Shown: in pieces, positions 60,482-64,000 of the stretch | Position numbering within the stretch: position 1 is the stretch's first letter | Layout: each line of letters begins with the position of its first letter | NCBI GenBank assembly: GCA_964505065.1 | Contig: CAZDGF010000003.1 | Location: 17,730-81,729, forward strand | Length of the DNA stretch: 64,000 bases | Reading direction: 5' to 3' | Origin: JABMMZ01 sp964505065 | GTDB lineage: Bacteria > Bacteroidota > Bacteroidia > NS11-12g > UBA955 | Notes under the pieces: model-generated | Told to the model about the DNA's origin: nothing | The model's input: only the letters and a program-made list of their open reading frames with translations | Databases searched by the model: none | Position numbers and translations under genes: made by a program

Positions 60482-61840
60482 ATGATAGAAACTCAAAATT
60501 CAAATAAAAACATTAAAAAAATTACCAATGCTTGGTGCATGTACGATTGGGCAAATAGTGTATTTCCATTAACAATTACATCAGCTATTTTTCCTATTTA
60601 TTGGAGCAGCCAAACGCCTAAAATTGTTGATGTTTTAGGTTTTCAAATAGAACATTCTACCCTATATAATTATTGCTTATGTTTTGCTTTTTTAGTTATT
60701 GCGCTTATCAATCCTATTTTAAGCGGTATTGCAGATAGCGCAGGCAATAAAAAAAGCTTTATGGCAGCATTTGTTTTTATTGGCAGTATCAGTTGTATGG
60801 CTTTAAGTTTTTTTGATAGCACACATATTTCTATAGGAATAATTGCTTTTATATTTGGTACCATTGGCTATGCAGGTAGTATTGTATTTTACAATGCCTA
60901 TTTGCCCGAAATAGCCACCCAAGACCGATACGACAGTATAAGTGCAAAAGGTTTTAGTTTGGGCTATATTGGTGCTGTAATATTGTTGCTTGTAAATTTA
61001 ATGTTTATTTTAAAGCCAGATTTATTATACAATGTACAAGCAAAAGTAGATAGCCTTATGGCTTTAGATAATACCTTAACAACGGAAGCAGCCCTTAAAA
61101 AAGCAAAAAGCTATTTTAGTGGAGCAGCAAGCCGTTTGGCGTTTTTTACAGTAGGTGTTTGGTGGATATTGTTTTCATTTATTCCATTTTATTATTTACC
61201 TAAAAATAAAAACAAAGAACAAAAAATTTCTATTACAAAAGGCTACCAAGAGTTAAAAAAAGTATTCAATCAAATAAGGCAATCGGCATCAATTTTAAAA
61301 TATTTGGGGGCTTTCTTTTTTATCAGTATGGGTGTGCAAACGGTTATGTATGTGGCAGGTTTATTTGGTGTTGAAGAGTTGAAATTACCCACTGCCAACC
61401 TTATTGCAACGATTTTAATTATTCAATTAGTAGCAGTATTAGGTGCTTATTTGTTTTCGCTTTTTTCTAAAAAATATGGCAATATCAATGCCCTGCTTTT
61501 TTTAACAGGAATATGGATAGGCGTATGTATAGCTGCCTTTTTTGTATATTCTGTAAATGAATTTTATGCCCTTGCAGGTGCTGTTGGCATGATAATGGGC
61601 GGTGTGCAAAGCCTTGCCCGCAGCACCTATGCTAAAATAATTCCTCAAAATACGCCTGATACAGCCTCTTACTTTAGTTTTTATGAATTTACCGAAAAAA
61701 TAGCCATTGTAATAGGCACATTTAGCTTTGGTTTTATCAATCAAATAATGGGCAGTATGCGCTATTCTATTGTTAGTTTGGTAGTATTTTTTGCAGTAGG
61801 GTTTATATTGTTATTGGCAAGTAAAAAAACAAGAATTTAA
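60482..61840 (+). CDS. MFS transporter, UMF1/Atg22-like
   Basis: The 452-residue membrane protein has twelve or so hydrophobic helices. The UMF1-family start Ala-Trp-Cys-Met-Tyr-Asp-Trp-Ala-Asn-Ser is present at 17-26, as are Gly-Ile-Ala-Asp-Ser-Ala-Gly-Asn-Lys-Lys near 83-92 and Gly-Gly-Val-Gln-Ser-Leu-Ala-Arg-Ser. Family members include the vacuolar amino acid exporter Atg22. The bacterial substrate is unknown. It lies 7 bp upstream of the exodeoxyribonuclease III gene. Confidence 0.9.
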   Translation: MIETQNSNKNIKKITNAWCMYDWANSVFPLTITSAIFPIYWSSQTPKIVDVLGFQIEHSTLYNYCLCFAFLVIALINPILSGIADSAGNKKSFMAAFVFIGSISCMALSFFDSTHISIGIIAFIFGTIGYAGSIVFYNAYLPEIATQDRYDSISAKGFSLGYIGAVILLLVNLMFILKPDLLYNVQAKVDSLMALDNTLTTEAALKKAKSYFSGAASRLAFFTVGVWWILFSFIPFYYLPKNKNKEQKISITKGYQELKKVFNQIRQSASILKYLGAFFFISMGVQTVMYVAGLFGVEELKLPTANLIATILIIQLVAVLGAYLFSLFSKKYGNINALLFLTGIWIGVCIAAFFVYSVNEFYALAGAVGMIMGGVQSLARSTYAKIIPQNTPDTASYFSFYEFTEKIAIVIGTFSFGFINQIMGSMRYSIVSLVVFFAVGFILLLASKKTRI

Positions 61841-61847
61841 CTAAAAA

Positions 61848-62645
61848 ATGAAAATTATTACATACAATGTAAATGGCATACGCTCGGCAATGAACAAGGG
61901 TTTTATAGATTTTTTAAAAACTGAAAATCCTGATGTGGTATGCCTGCAAGAACTAAAAGCCAATAAAGAAGATATTAACCAAGAAGCTTTTGCCGAGTTG
62001 GGTTACCATCATTTTTGGTATTCGGCACAAAAAAAAGGCTATAGCGGTGTGGCTATTTTAAGCAAACAAAAACCTGATGAGGTAATATATGGTTGCGGAC
62101 ACGAGTTGTTTGATTTTGAAGGCAGAGTAATACAAGCCATATTTGGCGATACCACTATTTTTAGCTGCTATTTTCCCTCTGGCACAACAGGCGATAAAAG
62201 ACAAGACGTTAAATATCAGTTTTTAGATTACTTCTACGATTATATTGGCAAGTTCATTTCGACAAGCTCAATGAACGATACTTTGACAGGCTCAGTATCC
62301 AATCAAAAATTAATTGTGTGTGGCGATTACAATATTTGCCATAAAGAAATAGATATACACGACCCCAAAGGCAATAAAAATAGCAGTGGTTTTTTACCCG
62401 AAGAGAGGGCTTGGATGGATAAATGGTTTGCAAGCGGCATGATAGATACTTTAAGACATTTAAACCCAGAGCCACATCTATACACTTGGTGGAGCTTGCG
62501 TGCAGGCTCTCGTGCACGCAACAAAGGTTGGCGAATAGATTACATATCCGTATCTGAAAATTTAAGCGATACAATAAAAGCCTCTGGCATATATAGCCAA
62601 GCCGTTCATAGTGACCATTGTGGCTCGTATTTAGTGTTAGAATGA
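61848..62645 (+). CDS. xth: Exodeoxyribonuclease III with an in-frame repeat insertion
   Basis: The 265-residue enzyme removes AP sites and 3' blocks in DNA base-excision repair. Conserved positions are present: Asn7, Glu35 (Leu-Gln-Glu-Leu), Tyr108 with Phe-Pro-Ser-Gly, Asp160 and Asn162 in Cys-Gly-Asp-Tyr-Asn, Asp231 in Arg-Ile-Asp-Tyr, and Asp256-His257 near the end. Between residues 135 and 153, just before Gly-Asp-Tyr-Asn, lie about 16-18 residues (Phe-Ile-Ser-Thr-Ser-Ser-Met...) encoded by two tandem hairpin-repeat modules. Homologues have only a short linker here. The loop is on the protein surface in known structures, so activity may survive. Its stop overlaps the next gene's start (ATGA). 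Confidence 0.93.
   Translation: MKIITYNVNGIRSAMNKGFIDFLKTENPDVVCLQELKANKEDINQEAFAELGYHHFWYSAQKKGYSGVAILSKQKPDEVIYGCGHELFDFEGRVIQAIFGDTTIFSCYFPSGTTGDKRQDVKYQFLDYFYDYIGKFISTSSMNDTLTGSVSNQKLIVCGDYNICHKEIDIHDPKGNKNSSGFLPEERAWMDKWFASGMIDTLRHLNPEPHLYTWWSLRAGSRARNKGWRIDYISVSENLSDTIKASGIYSQAVHSDHCGSYLVLE
62252..62299 (+). repeat. Two TTCGACAAGCTCA modules inside the exodeoxyribonuclease III gene
   Basis: Module one (62252-62276) has the exact core TTCGACAAGCTCA with arms GTTCAT and ATGAAC. Module two (62277-62299) has core TTTGACAGGCTCA with arms GATAC and GTATC. Together they span 48 bp and keep the reading frame. Confidence 0.8.
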
Positions 62646-63388
62646 AAAAGTTATTACCCCCATTTATCAAGCAATTTTTATGGCGGGTGTTTATATCGCC
62701 CGAAAGGAAATATGTAGGTTGGCATACCCTTTGGATAGATTTAATGGGTCGTTTATCCGTTTTTTTTAAGCCTACAAAATTAGAGAGCCTTACCATTTGT
62801 ATAGGCATAAAAAACAGAACTGAAAACCTTTTGAGCCTTGTTATTCATTCACTTAAAGAATGTGAAAATAGAGATAAAATTACACTTTCAATTTTTGATG
62901 CAGGCAGTACAGATATAGAAAATTTAGAATTAGCAATAAAAAAACATTGGCAAGGGCAATTAATTTATACTAAAATACAACAACCCTTTACGCGCAGCAA
63001 AACCTTTAACCAAGCCATACTGCAAGCCGAAACAAAATTGATAATGGCATGCGATGCAGATATATATTTACCCAAAGATATTGTAAAAAAAGTAAATACA
63101 TTTACCACCCATCAAACAGCGTGGTTTCCCATAGTATGGTGGCAAAATGAAGACAAACAAACAGGCAGATTTTTTACAGAAGGTACAGGTATTTTTTCTG
63201 CCACTAAAAGTAATTTTATAAAAGCAGGCATGTATGATGAAAGCATAAAAGAATGGGGCAAAGAAGATTGGCTCTTATACTTCAGTTTTTATAAAAAAGG
63301 CATTGCTTGTTTGCGAACTAAAGAGAAAAATATGGTTCATCATTTTCATTCATCATTAAAGCCTAAAGATTTTAGACCTTTGTTTTAA
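62642..63388 (+). CDS. Family 2 glycosyltransferase, chondroitin-synthase-like C-terminus
   Basis: The start Met-Lys-Lys-Leu-Leu at 62642 overlaps the upstream stop by 4 nt and is preferred over the frame's earlier Met at 62618, which lies inside the upstream gene. The 248-residue protein has Gly-Ile-Lys-Asn-Arg near 49, Phe-Asp-Ala-Gly-Ser-Thr-Asp near 77-83, Ala-Cys-Asp-Ala-Asp-Ile-Tyr near 135-141 (the DxD site), and Trp-Gly-Lys-Glu-Asp-Trp-Leu-Leu near 205, typical of the Glyco_transf_7C segment. A surface polysaccharide role is inferred. Confidence 0.82.
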   Translation: MKKLLPPFIKQFLWRVFISPERKYVGWHTLWIDLMGRLSVFFKPTKLESLTICIGIKNRTENLLSLVIHSLKECENRDKITLSIFDAGSTDIENLELAIKKHWQGQLIYTKIQQPFTRSKTFNQAILQAETKLIMACDADIYLPKDIVKKVNTFTTHQTAWFPIVWWQNEDKQTGRFFTEGTGIFSATKSNFIKAGMYDESIKEWGKEDWLLYFSFYKKGIACLRTKEKNMVHHFHSSLKPKDFRPLF

Positions 63389-63414
63389 ACAATAGATTAC
63401 ACTTTAGCAATTTG

Positions 63415-64000
63415 TCATATTTTTAAAGCTAAACCAATGTTGATTTGGAAATGGTTTGGCATAGCGTTAATGTCTATTTCAGTTGTTTTTTGTTGCCGTG
63501 CAGAAAAAGCTGGATTTTTTACTTTATTGGTTAATAAACCAAATTCTACAATATTTAAGGGAAGATTAAATTCTAAATCTAATTTATCTAATAATTTATA
63601 GGTTAATCTCGGTTGTAAATATAAATTTAAATAAAAATTTTTTATATTTGTTACAAAAGAATTACTATAACCTGGTTGTAAAGTGGAAGAATATAAACTT
63701 GGTTCAGCATTAAAACCTAAATACAGAATTTTTTTATTTTTTATCTTTGTTAAGGGTAAATGATAAATGTAATTTAGTTTAAAATTAAAATTATTTATAA
63801 TGGTTTTATTGGTTTTTACAATATTACTATCCTTATAATCTGAATAAAATATTCCCTTATTTCTACCTAGAGAATTTATGACAATTTCATGTTCAATTTT
63901 ATTTTTTTGGAAAGAAAAAGCAGGCATAAATCTAAAAAAACTAATATTAACCCCTTGTGCGATTAAAAAAATAGTTAAAAAAAGATGTTGTGCAGGTGCA
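63415..64000 (-). CDS. Outer-membrane-type protein, C-terminal part (cut by window end)
   Basis: The frame is open to the right edge of the window. Near the edge it encodes a signal-peptide-like run (Leu-Phe-Leu-Thr-Ile-Phe-Leu-Ile-Ala-Gln-Gly), so only a few residues are missing. The mature part of about 180 residues is rich in alternating aromatic strands and ends Gln-Ile-Asn-Ile-Gly-Leu-Ala-Leu-Lys-Ile, like a small barrel. No family is recognised. An internal Met at 63927 is not the likely start, because the signal peptide lies upstream of it. Confidence 0.6.
   Translation of the reverse strand, partial: APAQHLFLTIFLIAQGVNISFFRFMPAFSFQKNKIEHEIVINSLGRNKGIFYSDYKDSNIVKTNKTIINNFNFKLNYIYHLPLTKIKNKKILYLGFNAEPSLYSSTLQPGYSNSFVTNIKNFYLNLYLQPRLTYKLLDKLDLEFNLPLNIVEFGLLTNKVKNPAFSARQQKTTEIDINAMPNHFQINIGLALKI

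Overview
This window reads as a chromosomal segment of an AT-rich (roughly one-third G+C by eye) member of the Bacteroidota, probably near the Chitinophagales/Sphingobacteriales. The evidence is the gene content: type IX secretion (T9SS) cargo with C-terminal sorting domains, a SusD-free set of Bacteroidota families (DUF4270, DUF3109, DUF349, the short GT5-only glycogen synthase), the zapA-rny pair, and promoters of the Bacteroidota type (TAnnTTTG at the -7 position). Most of the window is ordinary housekeeping DNA. No T9SS machinery, phage, CRISPR or defence island was seen.

Layout. 1-1650: an outer-membrane-type protein broken by a frameshift. 1.8-5.5 kb: zapA and rny, convergent with argS. 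5.6-6.1 kb: a decayed gene containing a 153-bp MITE-like repeat. 6.1-8.0 kb: a glycosyltransferase with dapD. 8.1-17.3 kb: a long minus-strand block with uvrB, a LolC/FtsX-type permease, nth, moxR and three consecutive parvulin/SurA-type periplasmic chaperones. 17.4-24.4 kb: a secreted protein, a lipoprotein, an Nfu Fe-S scaffold, trpS, hutI divergent from a gamma-carbonic-anhydrase-like gene (start codons overlapping), an O-methyltransferase and an EI24/CysZ-like membrane protein. 24.4-24.8 kb: a 42-bp tandem repeat array. 24.8-30.7 kb: a DUF3108 protein, an outer membrane protein, tRNA-Ser(UGA), a YihY-type membrane protein, a methyltransferase and a DUF349 protein. 31-36 kb: an IS4-type transposase remnant joined to repeats, and a 1398-residue T9SS cargo protein. 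36.2-41.2 kb: a LysM glucosaminidase, a small secreted protein, ftsH and kbl. 41.6-49 kb: a PIG-V-like mannosyltransferase, hscB-rseP, dps, a SprT-like protease, DUF3109-purE and sod. 49.2-54.7 kb: isocitrate dehydrogenase, an AlkD-like protein, glycogen synthase with a DUF4270 lipoprotein, and DAHP synthase. 54.7-64 kb: a GtrB-like transferase, a 1299-residue T9SS protein, two GT2 enzymes, an MFS transporter, exodeoxyribonuclease III and an outer-membrane protein cut by the window end.

How the genes fit together. The envelope theme is strong: periplasmic folding (three parvulins), lipoprotein handling (LolC-like permease), proteolysis (RseP, FtsH), cell-wall cleavage (LysM glucosaminidase) and large secreted adhesin-like proteins. 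The most unusual signal is not a gene. It is a set of small hairpin-forming repeats: (i) a 13-nt core, TTCGACAAGCTCA, flanked by short inverted arms that differ from copy to copy yet stay complementary, with two modules sitting in frame inside exodeoxyribonuclease III; (ii) a GTCATTCTG-bounded family whose stems also show compensatory changes; (iii) a 153-bp MITE-like element in four copies; and (iv) a 42-bp tandem array. Several genes also carry the -7 promoter box only 4-5 nt before the start codon, which predicts leaderless mRNAs.
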